DNA of 64,000 nucleotides from JTS-RE94 sp041750795 (GCA_041750795.1 JBGSYQ010000371.1:9857-73856); one strand, 5' to 3'; shown: positions 8,602 to 18,451, counted from the first letter of the stretch. Made by a program: numbers and translations. Notes: generated from the sequence alone by a model not told the origin.

Positions 8602-9762
8602 ATGCGGTGGCGAAGTTCGTGCGTGTTGTTGCTGGCAATCGCAACCGCTGTTGTTGCGCGCGCCGACGAGCTTCCCTATACGGCCTACGTCAACTCCGAC
8701 GACGTTTACGTGCGCAGCGGACCGGGACGAAACTACTATCCCACCGAAAAGCTCATGCGAGGCGACACGGTCGAGGTCTATCGTCACGATCCCGGCGGGT
8801 GGCTGGCCATTCGCCCGACGCGGGCCAGCTTTGCCTGGGTCTCGCAGCGGCACCTCGATCCCAGCGGCGACGGACTGGCAACGGTCAACACCGACCGCGT
8901 CGTGGCGCGCGTGGGCAGCACCTTCAGCGACGTGCGCGACGTAATCCAGGTGCGACTCGAACAGGGCGAAAAGGTCGAATTACTTGCGCCGCCCCAGCCC
9001 GATTCCCCCTGGTGCAAGATTGCACCGCCAGCCGGCGAGTTTCGCTGGGTGTTTTCCAAGTACGTCGATCGCAAGGTGCCCGCCGATCTGGCCGGCCGCG
9101 ACGACGACGCCAGTCGAGCCGACGGCGACGACGTGCGGCTGGTGAACTCTGAGACCAATGCCGAAACACCGCGCGACTTCGATCCCTTGCAGGCCGCCGG
9201 CGCCAATTCGTCGGCGCCGCTCGATCCGGCGTCCTTTGCCGCACGCGACTTGGCTCGACTGGAGTTGGAATTGTCGGCCGTGGTGTCCGGCGACATATCG
9301 GCGTGGACTTTCGGCGATCTTCAGCAGCGGGCCGAAGGCTTGCTGCAACAGGCCCAGACCTCGGCCGAGCGCGGCCACGTACGTATTCTCTTGAGCAAGC
9401 TGCAGCGGTTCGACGAGATTCGCCAGCGCCACGAAAAGCTGCGCCAGTCGACCGCTGAAACGGCCGCGACTGCGCCGGCCGCTGTGGCCACCGGCGAGTA
9501 CCGCCGCGCGGACATTTCGCAGTTTGACGGCGTGGGACGGCTCTCGCCGGTCATTTCTGAAAAAGTCGGCGGGCCGCAATACGCGCTGGTCGACAACGCC
9601 AACGCGGTTATCTCGTTCGTCACGCCTGCGCCCGGCGTCAATCTGCGGCCCTACGTCGACCACTACGTCGGCGTCAACGGTCAGCGCGGCTATTTGACGG
9701 ACCTGCAACGCCAGCACATCAGCGTGCAACGCGTGACCGTGCTGGACGTCGCGCGGCGGTAA
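8602..9762 (+). CDS. Exported protein with two bacterial SH3 domains
   Basis: 386 residues. The chosen ATG at 8602 has AGGAG eight bases upstream and gives a clean signal peptide (MRWRSSCVLLLAIATA, cleavage near ARADE); an ATG 14 codons earlier lacks this. Two SH3_3-like repeats follow, about residues 25-85 (with DVYVRSGPGRNYYP) and 88-155. SH3 domains of this kind usually bind peptidoglycan or protein partners outside the cytoplasm. The rest is a Glu/Ala-rich, probably helical region (about 210-290) and a C-terminal segment of about 90 residues with no recognised motif. Same strand as the STAS/RsbW pair, but nothing ties them functionally. Confidence 0.72.
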   Translation: MRWRSSCVLLLAIATAVVARADELPYTAYVNSDDVYVRSGPGRNYYPTEKLMRGDTVEVYRHDPGGWLAIRPTRASFAWVSQRHLDPSGDGLATVNTDRVVARVGSTFSDVRDVIQVRLEQGEKVELLAPPQPDSPWCKIAPPAGEFRWVFSKYVDRKVPADLAGRDDDASRADGDDVRLVNSETNAETPRDFDPLQAAGANSSAPLDPASFAARDLARLELELSAVVSGDISAWTFGDLQQRAEGLLQQAQTSAERGHVRILLSKLQRFDEIRQRHEKLRQSTAETAATAPAAVATGEYRRADISQFDGVGRLSPVISEKVGGPQYALVDNANAVISFVTPAPGVNLRPYVDHYVGVNGQRGYLTDLQRQHISVQRVTVLDVARR

Positions 9763-10038
9763 GGCCGCGATTGCCCAGCGGGCAACCATCTTGGATTTCG
9801 GCGTGCGCCGACCCATTCACCAGGATTCCCAGGCCCGAGAGCTTCGCCGAGCGTCACATCAGCTAGCTGCTGGCGCGAAATGAGGGGCTGGCCGTCGAAT
9901 TTGGCTCGCCTCGGCCGCTTTCCCGAGCCGAAAAACTTCTAACGTCGGCACAATCGGCCGAGCCTGCCGCTGGCGGACCGTGACTTCACGATACGCATGG
10001 GGCGGCAGGCAGGGGGGACTTGGCTCTGGGGGGAGACC

Positions 10039-10977
10039 ATGCCAACGGGAGTTTGCCGGCGCGCCTGCGCGCGCCGTTGCGCTGCAGCATCGATTTCACT
10101 CGGCAATCGCGCCAGCCGCCTGCCGATCTTGGCGCTGCTGGCGGCGATGGCCGCCAGTTGCCTTACAACCCGTGCCCTAGGCGGCGGCGAAGCGGTACAA
10201 GCCAGCTCGAGCCGGCAAGCGCGCGACGAGGCGGTGCGAGCCATTCCGCTCAACAAGCTCACCCCGCAAGACAAACAGCGCGTCGCCGCCACCTTGAACG
10301 CCACGGGTCTCTACCGCCGCTTGCCCGTGCAAGTGACCGAGTGCGATCCGGACATGTACCTGTTCTTGGTGCGTCATCCGGAGGTGGTGGTCAACATCTG
10401 GGAAGTGATGAAGATCTCGAACGTGGCGCTCAATCGCACGGGCAAGGACACGTTTCAAGCCACGGACGGCGCCGGCACTCTGTGCAACGTCAAGTTTTGC
10501 TATAGCGACCACGAAACGCAGGTCATCTACGCCGAAGGCAGCTACGAGGGCCCGCTGTTCAGAAAGCCAATCAACGCGCGGTGCGTGCTGTTGCTCAAGA
10601 GCGGCTATATCCGAGAGACGAACGGGCGGTACTACGTCACCAGCCGCATGGACACGTTCATGGACATCGATCATGCGGGCGTGGAGATGCTGGCCAAGAC
10701 GATGCAACCGCTGGTCAACCGCGCGGCCGATTACAACTTTGTCGAGACGGCGGCCTTTCTCAGCCAGATTTCGCGCACCTCGGAGGCGAATCCGCAGGGC
10801 GTCGGCCGATTGTCGCGCAAGTTAACCAAGCTCGAGCCCGAGGTACGCGAGCGCTTCGCCGAGCTATCGCTGGAGGTGGCGAACAAGGCGCGCCAGCGCG
10901 AGGCGACTGAATTCACCACCAGTAGTGTCGCGCCAGCCGAGTCGGCGGCACAACGCGTATCGCTCGAGCGGCGATAG
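10039..10977 (+). CDS. Exported protein of unknown function
   Basis: 312 residues. The ATG at 10039 is chosen because GGGGAG lies five bases upstream. The N-terminus is Arg- and Cys-rich, followed by a hydrophobic stretch (SRLPILALLAAMAAS) that could act as a signal peptide. The mature part holds a well-packed domain with alternating hydrophobic pattern (about residues 60-230), including YLFLVRHPEVVVNIWEVMKIS and MDTFMDIDHAG, and ends in a charged helical tail. I do not recognise the family. The preceding gap (9763-10038) holds one short hairpin (9798-9811, 6 bp, 2-base loop) and no gene. Confidence 0.65.
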   Translation: MPTGVCRRACARRCAAASISLGNRASRLPILALLAAMAASCLTTRALGGGEAVQASSSRQARDEAVRAIPLNKLTPQDKQRVAATLNATGLYRRLPVQVTECDPDMYLFLVRHPEVVVNIWEVMKISNVALNRTGKDTFQATDGAGTLCNVKFCYSDHETQVIYAEGSYEGPLFRKPINARCVLLLKSGYIRETNGRYYVTSRMDTFMDIDHAGVEMLAKTMQPLVNRAADYNFVETAAFLSQISRTSEANPQGVGRLSRKLTKLEPEVRERFAELSLEVANKARQREATEFTTSSVAPAESAAQRVSLERR

Positions 10978-11028
10978 CTGTTGCACGAATCGAGTGGAGC
11001 GTGCGATCTGGCGGAACGTAGTCAGGGA

Positions 11029-12648
11029 TCAGTGGCTGGCGGTCGATCCGCCGGCGACGCGGTCTTGCGCCATTTCGCGAACGGCCTGTAGATCGAGCTT
11101 ACCCGTGCCCAACAGCGGGATTTCGTCCACTTCGAAAAAGCTGTCGTTGCCGGGGATCCACAGGTTGGGAAGGCCTTGGGCCGCCAGGTCCTTGGTGATC
11201 TGAGCCGGCGGCTTGTCGGTGGGCAGGTGGAAGACGATCAACCGTTCGCCCTTGCGTTCGTCGGGCACGGCGGTCACGGCGACGAACACTTTCTCGTCGT
11301 CGTCGGTCAGCATGCGCTGCAGCAACTCTTCGATGCGGATGTGCGGCACCATTTCGCCGCCGATCTTGGAAAAGCGGCTCAAACGCCCTGTAATGTGGAT
11401 GAAGCCCTCGGCGTCGAGCATACCCATGTCGCCGGTGACGTACCACTCGCCGCGCATGACCTTGGCGGTTTGCTCGGGCATCTTGAAGTAGCCTTTCATC
11501 ACGTTGGGCCCCTTGATGAGCAGCATGCCCGGCTCATCGATGCCCAGGTCCTCGCCGGTGTCGACGTCGACGATCTTGGCACTGACGCCGTGGACGGGCC
11601 GCCCCACCGTGCCGACGCGCTGGTATTCGACCGAACCGCCGGGAGCGCGGTTGGTTGGCACATTCACCGAGACCACGGGCGAAAGCTCGGTCGTGCCATA
11701 ACCTTCCATCGGGCGGATGCCGAAGTGCTCCTCGAACGCTTCGAGCAAATCGGTGGGCAGCTTTTCGGCGCCGGTGACCACCAGGTCGAGGCTCTGGAAC
11801 TCGTCGCGCGTGCAGCGGCGCATGTACGAACGCAGGAACGTGGGGGTCGACACCAGGATGGTCACGTCGTGATCCACGCACAGCTTGCCGATGATCTTGG
11901 CATCCAAGGGGCTGAAGTGGTAGGCGCCCTTGACGTCGGTACACAGCACGGCCCACAGCGCGATGGTGTAGCCCATCGAGTGAAACAGCGGCAGAATGCC
12001 GCACACGGTGTCCCCCTCGCCCAATCGCAAGGTGTCCTCGATGGCCGCCACGTTCGAGCCGATGTTGGCGTGCGTGAGCATCACGCCCTTGGGCAGGCCA
12101 GTCGACCCCGAGGTATAGATGATCGTGGACAAGTCGTCCCATTGGTTCTTGTGCAGCCCCAGCCAGCGTTCGAGCAGCACCGGCGGCAACACGTACGTTC
12201 CCAGCACGCTCGCCAGCTTGTCGGCAGTGCTCACTTGCTCGCGCAGGTCCTCCAGGTAGAGCAGTTCGGCGTTCAACTTGAAGTTGAATCGCTCCATGAA
12301 CTTGCGGCTGGTCACCACGTGGCGGATGCCGCACTGCTCGATGCAATAGTTGAGCGTGTCGGAGGTGACCGTATAGTTGAGATTGACCGGCACCTTGCGC
12401 ATCAACGCAATGGCCGTGTTGGCCAGCACGCCGCCGGCCGATGGAGGCACCAGCACGCCGATGAACTGCTCGTCGGGTGCGATGCCGTTGCGCAGCAGAA
12501 TGCGCCGGAAGATGAGCGTTCGCATCAACAGGCTGCCGCCCGTCATCTGCACGCCGGTCGAATCGGCGACCTTCTGTTTGAACAGGGATTGGCGGCACTT
12601 CCGCAGAAAGAGCCGCGGCAACATGATCCGGCGCGGTTGATCGCTCAT
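11029..12648 (-). CDS. AMP-forming acyl-CoA / acyl-ACP synthetase
   Basis: 539 residues of the ANL adenylating superfamily, which activates a carboxylic acid as the acyl-AMP and transfers it to CoA or ACP. Seen in order: the phosphate-binding loop YTSGSTGLPKG, the GYGTTE motif, the hinge region ITGRLSRFSKIGGEM, and near the C-terminus the catalytic lysine in LLGTGKLD. The sequence resembles the ligase part of Aas (acyl-ACP synthetase / 2-acyl-GPE acyltransferase), but there is no acyltransferase or transporter domain attached, so a stand-alone long-chain acyl ligase is likely. It starts 207 bases after the stop of the FAH-family gene; a copy of a short repeat lies just upstream of its start. 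Confidence 0.88.
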   Translation of the reverse strand: MSDQPRRIMLPRLFLRKCRQSLFKQKVADSTGVQMTGGSLLMRTLIFRRILLRNGIAPDEQFIGVLVPPSAGGVLANTAIALMRKVPVNLNYTVTSDTLNYCIEQCGIRHVVTSRKFMERFNFKLNAELLYLEDLREQVSTADKLASVLGTYVLPPVLLERWLGLHKNQWDDLSTIIYTSGSTGLPKGVMLTHANIGSNVAAIEDTLRLGEGDTVCGILPLFHSMGYTIALWAVLCTDVKGAYHFSPLDAKIIGKLCVDHDVTILVSTPTFLRSYMRRCTRDEFQSLDLVVTGAEKLPTDLLEAFEEHFGIRPMEGYGTTELSPVVSVNVPTNRAPGGSVEYQRVGTVGRPVHGVSAKIVDVDTGEDLGIDEPGMLLIKGPNVMKGYFKMPEQTAKVMRGEWYVTGDMGMLDAEGFIHITGRLSRFSKIGGEMVPHIRIEELLQRMLTDDDEKVFVAVTAVPDERKGERLIVFHLPTDKPPAQITKDLAAQGLPNLWIPGNDSFFEVDEIPLLGTGKLDLQAVREMAQDRVAGGSTASH

Positions 12649-12666
12649 CGTGGTTCCAGCACTCGA

Positions 12667-12685
12667 GAGAAAAAGGGGACTCTCC
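12667..12685. repeat. Short dispersed repeat, copy 1
   Basis: A short motif made of an A-rich run, GGGGA and CTCTCCGA, lying 19 bases upstream of the acyl ligase start codon. A longer relative sits at 40688-40715 with extra bases (CTGACCCC) in the middle. Two copies in similar intergenic places suggest a dispersed repeat rather than chance. No transposase is nearby. Confidence 0.4.
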
Positions 12686-12855
12686 GAACCCGGGTGTTAG
12701 ACGCCGCCGGAGCGCGCTTGGTCAGCGGGAGTGCAAACGGGAGTGTTTAGCCTGGGCCCTTGCGGTATATGTGTAAGAATACTTTCTCGGGGGGTGGTCC
12801 GACAAGACGACTATCGCGGCCTTGGTCGGCCGGGGCGCGTCGCTGCGACATCGCG

Positions 12856-13677
12856 TCACACCGGCTCGTCGATGGCCGGCTCGTCGATGACCGGATTCGC
12901 CAACGTGCCGATCGATTCGATTTCGACGCGAAGCTGATCGCCGTGCTTGAGCCACACCGGCGGCTTGCGAGCCATGCCGACGCCGTGGGGTGTGCCGGTC
13001 AGGATGACTGTGCCGGGCAGCAAAGTTGTGCTGCCACTCAAGAACTCGATCAGGGTGGGTACATCAAAGATCATATCGTCCGTATTCCAGTCCTGCATCA
13101 CTTCGCCGTTGAGCACCGTGCGGATCGCCAGCGAATTGGGATTGGGAATCTCGTCGGCCGTGACCAGGCAGGGGCCCAACGGGCAGAAGGTGTCGAACGT
13201 CTTGCCGCGGCACCACTGGCTGCCTCCCATCTCCTTTTGCCAGTCGCGGGCGCTGATGTCGTTGCCGCAGGTGTATCCCAGCACGAAGTCGAGCGCCCGC
13301 TCGCGCGAGACGTTCTTCGCACGCTTGCCGATGACCACCGCCAGCTCGCACTCGTAGTCGACTTGCTCGCTCTTCAGGTGGCGCGGCAGCATCACCGGGT
13401 CGCCGGGGTTTTGTACGGCGCTAACGGCCTTCATGAAGAGCACCGGCCACTTGGGAATGGGCGCGTTGCCCTCGGCGGCGTGGCGCCGATAGTTGAGCCC
13501 GATGCACAAGATGCCGGTTGGCGCGATCGGCGCGAGCAGCTTGCGCACGTCGGCCCGTCGCTCGCTCACCTCGTACCGGCCAAAGACATCGCCGTCGATC
13601 TCACGTGCCGAGCCATCGGCACGCTGTGCGGCAAAGTGGACTTGTTGTTGCGCATCTTCATAGCGGATGATCTTCAT
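12856..13677 (-). CDS. Fumarylacetoacetate hydrolase (FAH) family protein
   Basis: 273 residues. The FAH superfamily includes hydrolases, decarboxylases and isomerases acting on beta-diketo acids in aromatic and sugar breakdown, using a divalent metal held by acidic residues. Seen: the core motif YECELAVVIGK (108-118; E109 and E111 as metal ligands) and GNDISARDWQ with the third ligand D140. The pattern GILCIGLNYRRHAAE is usual in the family. The C-terminus carries a short duplication (IDEPAIDEPV). The neighbour upstream is divergent, with about 158 bases between the two starts that must hold both promoters. The true substrate cannot be assigned from sequence. Confidence 0.88.
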   Translation of the reverse strand: MKIIRYEDAQQQVHFAAQRADGSAREIDGDVFGRYEVSERRADVRKLLAPIAPTGILCIGLNYRRHAAEGNAPIPKWPVLFMKAVSAVQNPGDPVMLPRHLKSEQVDYECELAVVIGKRAKNVSRERALDFVLGYTCGNDISARDWQKEMGGSQWCRGKTFDTFCPLGPCLVTADEIPNPNSLAIRTVLNGEVMQDWNTDDMIFDVPTLIEFLSGSTTLLPGTVILTGTPHGVGMARKPPVWLKHGDQLRVEIESIGTLANPVIDEPAIDEPV

Positions 13678-13835
13678 TGTTTGCTTGGCGCCTTGTAACA
13701 GGAGGGGGGGTGCAGCGAGGGAGCAAGCAGCGAGCAGGAATGATTATTTTCCGCGCCGGCACGCGCGTCAATGACCAGGCCCGTGTCATCGGCTGGCAAG
13801 ATGCAGCTCGACGCGCGAATCGCTATGATGGGTCT

Positions 13836-15830
13836 ATGAGTTGTGCCGATGCTGTGCAAAACAACGTGGAGTTGTCGCTGGGCGCCAGCCATTTTTTTGT
13901 CAGAGAGCCAGGCACGCTGCGCATGGAGCACGCGCGCGACGAGGAGGTCGCCTGGGAGACGTTTCGCGGCCATTTGCTCGATGCGGCGCACTGCATCGGG
14001 CGGCGGCGCTTTCGTGCCTGGCACGTGTTCGTCGACGATGAGGACACGCACGCGCCGGCGCCGCTCGTGTCGGTGTATTGGGATCGCGAGGCAGGGCGGA
14101 TTGCGATCGTGCGGCGCATCCTGACGCACGGCTTCGAAGCGTACGAAGACCCGCCGGGCGTCATTCTCAGCCGTCCGGTTCGGAAGTGGCTTCGCGAACT
14201 GGTGGGCACGATCGACCTGGCGACGATCGGCCCCGGCGAGTTGGCCGGCGAGTTGCGCACCGGCCTGTTTCTGGCCGTGATCGGCGTCAGCCGCTTGCCG
14301 ATTACGTCGCTCGAATCACCGCTGCCGTCGTTTTCGCTGGGACTACTTGCCTACTTTCCGAGTCTGGATTTCGGCGGAGAGTCCTGGTGGACCGACCCCG
14401 TGGCGCTATTGCGGGCGGCGCTGTCGGGGCGGCTGGCCGGCGTGGAATTGGCCAAGGCCCTGGAAACGGCCTTGCGCGCCGCGGCCGACCAAGAGCAACC
14501 GCAGATTGCGCAAGCGTTGGCAGACCATGCCGCGGCGACTGAGGACGGGTTGCGGCGTGTGTGCGAAATGCTTCGCGCTACGTTTCGCTACGTCTCGCTC
14601 TCTCCGTATGGCAGTTTCGTCGACCGCCTGATTGCGCTGCTGGCGGCGCTGGCCGACGGCGATGCGGTGGGTACCGCCGCCGTGACGGACTCGATCAGCA
14701 CGATGCTCAGGCAGCTTTGCCGGCACTTGACCGCCTTCGATCTGGCCACGTTTCACAATTCGGGAGCCAACTATCCCGACGCGCTGTTCTTGGACGCGCT
14801 GCTCAAGCAATTCATGCGGCTCGTCGCATCGCAGCCCTCGCTGTTGATCGACGAACCGGGCGATTCCGAGGCGGAGCAACGGGCCCGCCGCATTCGCCGC
14901 CGCGCCTTGCGACAGGCATGCCTGCTGCGCCAGCATTACGAGAGATTGCGCGTGCCCGATGCGCCGACCTCGCAAGGAGAGTTGCTCCGCGTGTTGCCCG
15001 AGCCGCTGGTGCGGGTGCCGGAGGAGCAGATTGCCCAAGCGAGCAAGCGTCGGCGAGTGCTGTTCGCCGATGAACCGCTCGATGGCCTGCTGACGCCAGT
15101 CGCCAGGCAGTCGCTGCAGGCCGGTCTGGCAGACCTCGATCAAGCGACAGAGCTACTCGAACTAGGTCGGGCGTACTTTCTGGATCGGCCGCTGGGAGTG
15201 CTTAAGCAGCCAGGCGAAGTCGATCGCACGCCGCTGGTATCGCACACCGCGGTGAGCCGGACGGTCGTGAAGCGACGATTGGCCGAGTTGCTGGCCAACG
15301 GATGGATTGCGCCCCCACAACACGATCGCTGGCGCGACACGATTGATGCGCTGCCCATCGCCGGCGTGCCGGTCGCCGAGTTGACGTGCGTCGAACGCCC
15401 GGGCGTAGTTTCGCTTGCCGATACGCTCAAAGTGGCGCCGGATTTTGTCCTGCAACGGAGCCGGCTCGATGAATTGGTCGCCTGCTACGACTGGACGATC
15501 GACACGCTGAATGCATGCGACGTCTTGGCGAGCATAGAGTGTTTGCGCGGGGGGCTCCTCGTGCATCACGTGACGGACGGCGGACTGCCGACGCTGCGAA
15601 TCTACGACTCGCAGTTGCGACTGCGACTCGAGTTAGACTTTGGCCACGAGCCGGGCGACACCGTGCGCTATGTCGAGCGCGACGGAGTCGAATGGGTCGA
15701 TCGGCTGCGGGTGCGCGCCGTTTGGGAGGAGAACGGCGGTCCGGAGCTGGTCGAGCGGCGACAAATCGACGTGGAACGCTGGATTGTTCTGCGCGGTGCT
15801 CTCCGTGAAGGCGCCGGCCGCTCGACTTGA
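13836..15830 (+). CDS. Large protein of unknown function
   Basis: 664 residues from the ATG at 13836 (MSCADAVQNN); the frame is open further upstream but nothing there looks coding, and no strong ribosome-binding site marks the start. There is no signal peptide and no clear membrane segment, so it is probably cytoplasmic. The composition is ordinary, with long helical stretches, an Arg-rich patch near residues 345-370 (ARRIRRRALRQA) and mixed beta content after residue 530. I recognise no motif. It is transcribed divergently from the FAH gene and ends 66 bases before a sulfatase on the same strand, which may share its transcript. Confidence 0.7.
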   Translation: MSCADAVQNNVELSLGASHFFVREPGTLRMEHARDEEVAWETFRGHLLDAAHCIGRRRFRAWHVFVDDEDTHAPAPLVSVYWDREAGRIAIVRRILTHGFEAYEDPPGVILSRPVRKWLRELVGTIDLATIGPGELAGELRTGLFLAVIGVSRLPITSLESPLPSFSLGLLAYFPSLDFGGESWWTDPVALLRAALSGRLAGVELAKALETALRAAADQEQPQIAQALADHAAATEDGLRRVCEMLRATFRYVSLSPYGSFVDRLIALLAALADGDAVGTAAVTDSISTMLRQLCRHLTAFDLATFHNSGANYPDALFLDALLKQFMRLVASQPSLLIDEPGDSEAEQRARRIRRRALRQACLLRQHYERLRVPDAPTSQGELLRVLPEPLVRVPEEQIAQASKRRRVLFADEPLDGLLTPVARQSLQAGLADLDQATELLELGRAYFLDRPLGVLKQPGEVDRTPLVSHTAVSRTVVKRRLAELLANGWIAPPQHDRWRDTIDALPIAGVPVAELTCVERPGVVSLADTLKVAPDFVLQRSRLDELVACYDWTIDTLNACDVLASIECLRGGLLVHHVTDGGLPTLRIYDSQLRLRLELDFGHEPGDTVRYVERDGVEWVDRLRVRAVWEENGGPELVERRQIDVERWIVLRGALREGAGRST

Positions 15831-15896
15831 AACGGTCGACCGGAACGAGCATAGTGAAGCCCTTGCAGTTTGCGCCGCGCGTTCGGAGATCGAGTT

Positions 15897-17300
15897 ATGA
15901 CGTGGATTCGACTGTTGTTGGTCGTATGTATTGGCAATTGCGCTGGCCAGGTCGTTGAGGCCGCGGCCAAGAACGTGGTGTTGGTCGTGGTGGACGATCT
16001 TGGCTTTGAGCTGGGTTGTTATGGCGATGCCGCTGCGCGGACGCCCAATCTCGATCGATTGGCCGCAGACGGAGCGTTGTTCACGCACGCGTTTTGCACG
16101 ACCGCCAGTTGCAGCGCCAGCCGCTCGGTGATTCTCACCGGTTTGTACAACCATGCCAACGGTCAGTATGGTCACCAGCATGCCGAGCATCACTTCAGCT
16201 CCTTCAATCGAGTAAAGTCGCTAAGCGCTCGACTTTCGGAAGCCGGCTACCGCACGGCTCGCGTGGGAAAATATCACGTAGCGCCCGAAGAGGTGTATGC
16301 GTTCGACGAGGCCCTTGCGGGCAACGCGCGCAACGGCGTGCAAATGGCCGACAGCAGCCGCGCATTCCTCGAAGCGGACGACGCGCGGCCGTTCTTTCTC
16401 TATTTCTGCACGGCCGATCCGCATCGCGGCGCTCACGATGACGGCGGACCGTTGCGTCCCAATTTGTTTGGCAACGAGGGGCAATACCACGGCGTGACGT
16501 CCGAGCGATTCGATCCGTCCGCACTGAGCGTCCCGCCGTTCCTGCCGGATACCGCGGCGTGCCGGGCCGAACTGGCCGAGTACTATCAATCGGTATCGCG
16601 ACTCGACCAGGGCGTTGGACGGCTGGTGCAGATGCTCAAGGAAGCGGGCCGTTGGGACGATACGCTGCTGGTGTTTCTGTCCGACAACGGAATCGCGTTT
16701 CAGGGTGCGAAGACCACGGCCTATGAGCCTGGATTGCGGCTCCCCTGCCTCGTGCGCAATCCGTACGTCGAGAAGCGCGGCGTTCAGTGCGGCGCCATGA
16801 TTACGTGGGCCGATCTCGCACCGACGATTTTGGAGTTTGCCGGCGCCAAGTTCCAGCCAAACGAAATGCACGGACGGTCATTCCTGGGCGTGCTCGAACA
16901 GACCGATCCGCCGGGTTTCGACGAAGTTTATGCATCCCACACGTTTCACGAAATCACCATGTACTATCCGATGCGTGTGGTACGCACGCGTCGCCACAAG
17001 CTGATCTGGAACATCGCGCATCGGCTCGAGTACCCGTCGGCCTCGGATTTGCATCGCTCGTCAACCTGGCAGGAGGCGCTGGCCCACGGCCCGGAGTCGT
17101 TGTACGGCAAGCGCACGGTGGCGGCGTATCTGAATCGACCCCAGTTCGAGCTGTACGACTTAAAGGACGATCCCGACGAGGTCGACAATCTGGCAAACGA
17201 TCCGAAACACGCCGAGTTGCTTGCCAGCTTGAAAGCGAAGGTGCGCGCTTTTCAAGAGCGCACCAACGATCCCTGGATACTGAAGTGGGAGTACGAGTAG
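15897..17300 (+). CDS. Exported sulfatase, N-sulfoglucosamine sulfohydrolase-like
   Basis: 467 residues with a signal peptide (about 1-23). Sulfatases hydrolyse sulfate esters or sulfamates with a formylglycine made from Cys or Ser in a C/S-x-P-x-R motif. The metal-binding VVVDDLG (30-36) and the later SDNG motif are present. The active-site motif reads C72-S-A-S-R76, with Ala where Pro is usual. The overall pattern, with the short spacing to TGLYNHANG, resembles heparan N-sulfatase (SGSH). ATG at 15897 follows a GGAG. Its likely substrates are sulfated polysaccharides. It converges with the amidohydrolase gene, 18 bases apart. The maturation enzyme is not in the window. Confidence 0.9.
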   Translation: MTWIRLLLVVCIGNCAGQVVEAAAKNVVLVVVDDLGFELGCYGDAAARTPNLDRLAADGALFTHAFCTTASCSASRSVILTGLYNHANGQYGHQHAEHHFSSFNRVKSLSARLSEAGYRTARVGKYHVAPEEVYAFDEALAGNARNGVQMADSSRAFLEADDARPFFLYFCTADPHRGAHDDGGPLRPNLFGNEGQYHGVTSERFDPSALSVPPFLPDTAACRAELAEYYQSVSRLDQGVGRLVQMLKEAGRWDDTLLVFLSDNGIAFQGAKTTAYEPGLRLPCLVRNPYVEKRGVQCGAMITWADLAPTILEFAGAKFQPNEMHGRSFLGVLEQTDPPGFDEVYASHTFHEITMYYPMRVVRTRRHKLIWNIAHRLEYPSASDLHRSSTWQEALAHGPESLYGKRTVAAYLNRPQFELYDLKDDPDEVDNLANDPKHAELLASLKAKVRAFQERTNDPWILKWEYE

Positions 17301-17318
17301 CTGACCGGAACGAGCTGC

Positions 17319-18278
17319 TCATGAAGAAAAGAAGAGGCGCTCGGCCGTCTTGCGCAGCAACCATGCGCGATCGTCGTCGGTGAGGAAGTCGAGCCGGCCG
17401 CGCACCAGCTCGATTGAATCGCGATAGGTGTGCCCCGCGTGCACCTGGTAGGGGCAATCAGTGGCCCACATCAGGCGGTTGGCGCCAAAGGCTTCGACCA
17501 GCCGGCGGATCATTGGCGCCAGGTCCAAGTAAGGCGCTTGCTTCGCGCCCAGCGCGTAAAAGGCCGAGATCTTGACGTGTGTGCGCTGGTGCCGAGCCAG
17601 CCGGCAGAGCGCGTCGACGTCCGCGTCGCGGATCGTCCCGTCGACGCCGATGCGCGCGAAATGGTCGATCACGACCGGCGTCTGTGGAAAGCGCTCACAC
17701 ATCCGGTCGAGCGGCGCGAGGGCCTCGGGATTGATCAGCGCGCACATCGCCAGGTTCTCTTCCGCGCCGTGCCGCCAGAAGGCCGCCATCGCATCGTCCG
17801 CCAGCCAGGGTTCGACCGGCTCGCTGCCGGGGTGAATGCGAAAGCCGCGCACGCCCTGCTTCTTGAGGTCGCGCATCGTGTGGCGCACGCCGGTCGCATG
17901 ATGGTCGACGACCGCCACGCCGGAAAACGTCTCGGGGGCGTCGTGCATGGCGTCGAGCATGTAGCGGTTGTCGAAGCGATAGTAGCTCATCTGAATGAGC
18001 ACCACGCGGTCGACGCCGCAGGGGCGCGCTTCAGCCAGCAACTCCGCGGGCGTGAAGCTGGCGGGCTGCATTTGCGACTTCGTGAAGCCGTCGGCCAGCG
18101 GATAGCGCTCGACGTCCGGCGTCCAAACGTGCGAATGCGCGTCGATGCAACCGGTCGACAGGTCGCCGGCCGCATGGGTTGAAACATCGGTCATGGCGAC
18201 AATGCCAGCCGCAGCGGCAGCAGCTTGCAGGAATTCGCGGCGGGAAACAGAACAGCAGACATCGGCGGAAGGCGCCAT
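17319..18278 (-). CDS. Tat-exported amidohydrolase family protein
   Basis: 319 residues. The N-terminus holds a twin-arginine signal (SRREFLQ, residues 12-18, then an Ala-rich hydrophobic run), so the protein is likely exported folded. The mature part is a metal-dependent TIM-barrel hydrolase of the amidohydrolase-2 type. Metal-site blocks IDAHSHVW (about 45-52) and MWATDCPY near residue 268 are present, and HPGSEP and VIDHFAR supply further His residues. Relatives include lactonases (fuconolactonase) and decarboxylases (2-pyrone-4,6-dicarboxylate type). Which reaction this one performs is open. Confidence 0.83.
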   Translation of the reverse strand: MAPSADVCCSVSRREFLQAAAAAAGIVAMTDVSTHAAGDLSTGCIDAHSHVWTPDVERYPLADGFTKSQMQPASFTPAELLAEARPCGVDRVVLIQMSYYRFDNRYMLDAMHDAPETFSGVAVVDHHATGVRHTMRDLKKQGVRGFRIHPGSEPVEPWLADDAMAAFWRHGAEENLAMCALINPEALAPLDRMCERFPQTPVVIDHFARIGVDGTIRDADVDALCRLARHQRTHVKISAFYALGAKQAPYLDLAPMIRRLVEAFGANRLMWATDCPYQVHAGHTYRDSIELVRGRLDFLTDDDRAWLLRKTAERLFFSS

Positions 18279-18451
18279 GGTGTGGTCCTGGAAACAGGAT
18301 AGGTATACGTCGCGTTCCAGGACGTTTTAACCGCCGCATCGACCGCTCGCAAGCAAAACGCCCGCCGGCGCCACAATCTGCAGCGCCGATGGGCTTGAGT
18401 CGGGTCAAATAGTGGCGAACGGATTCATCCTGCCGAGCGTCGAACGACTGG

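Noticed and set aside
11176..12750. A 524-codon plus-strand open frame opposite the acyl ligase
   Set aside because: Antisense to a gene with complete family motifs; His- and Gln-rich shadow composition.
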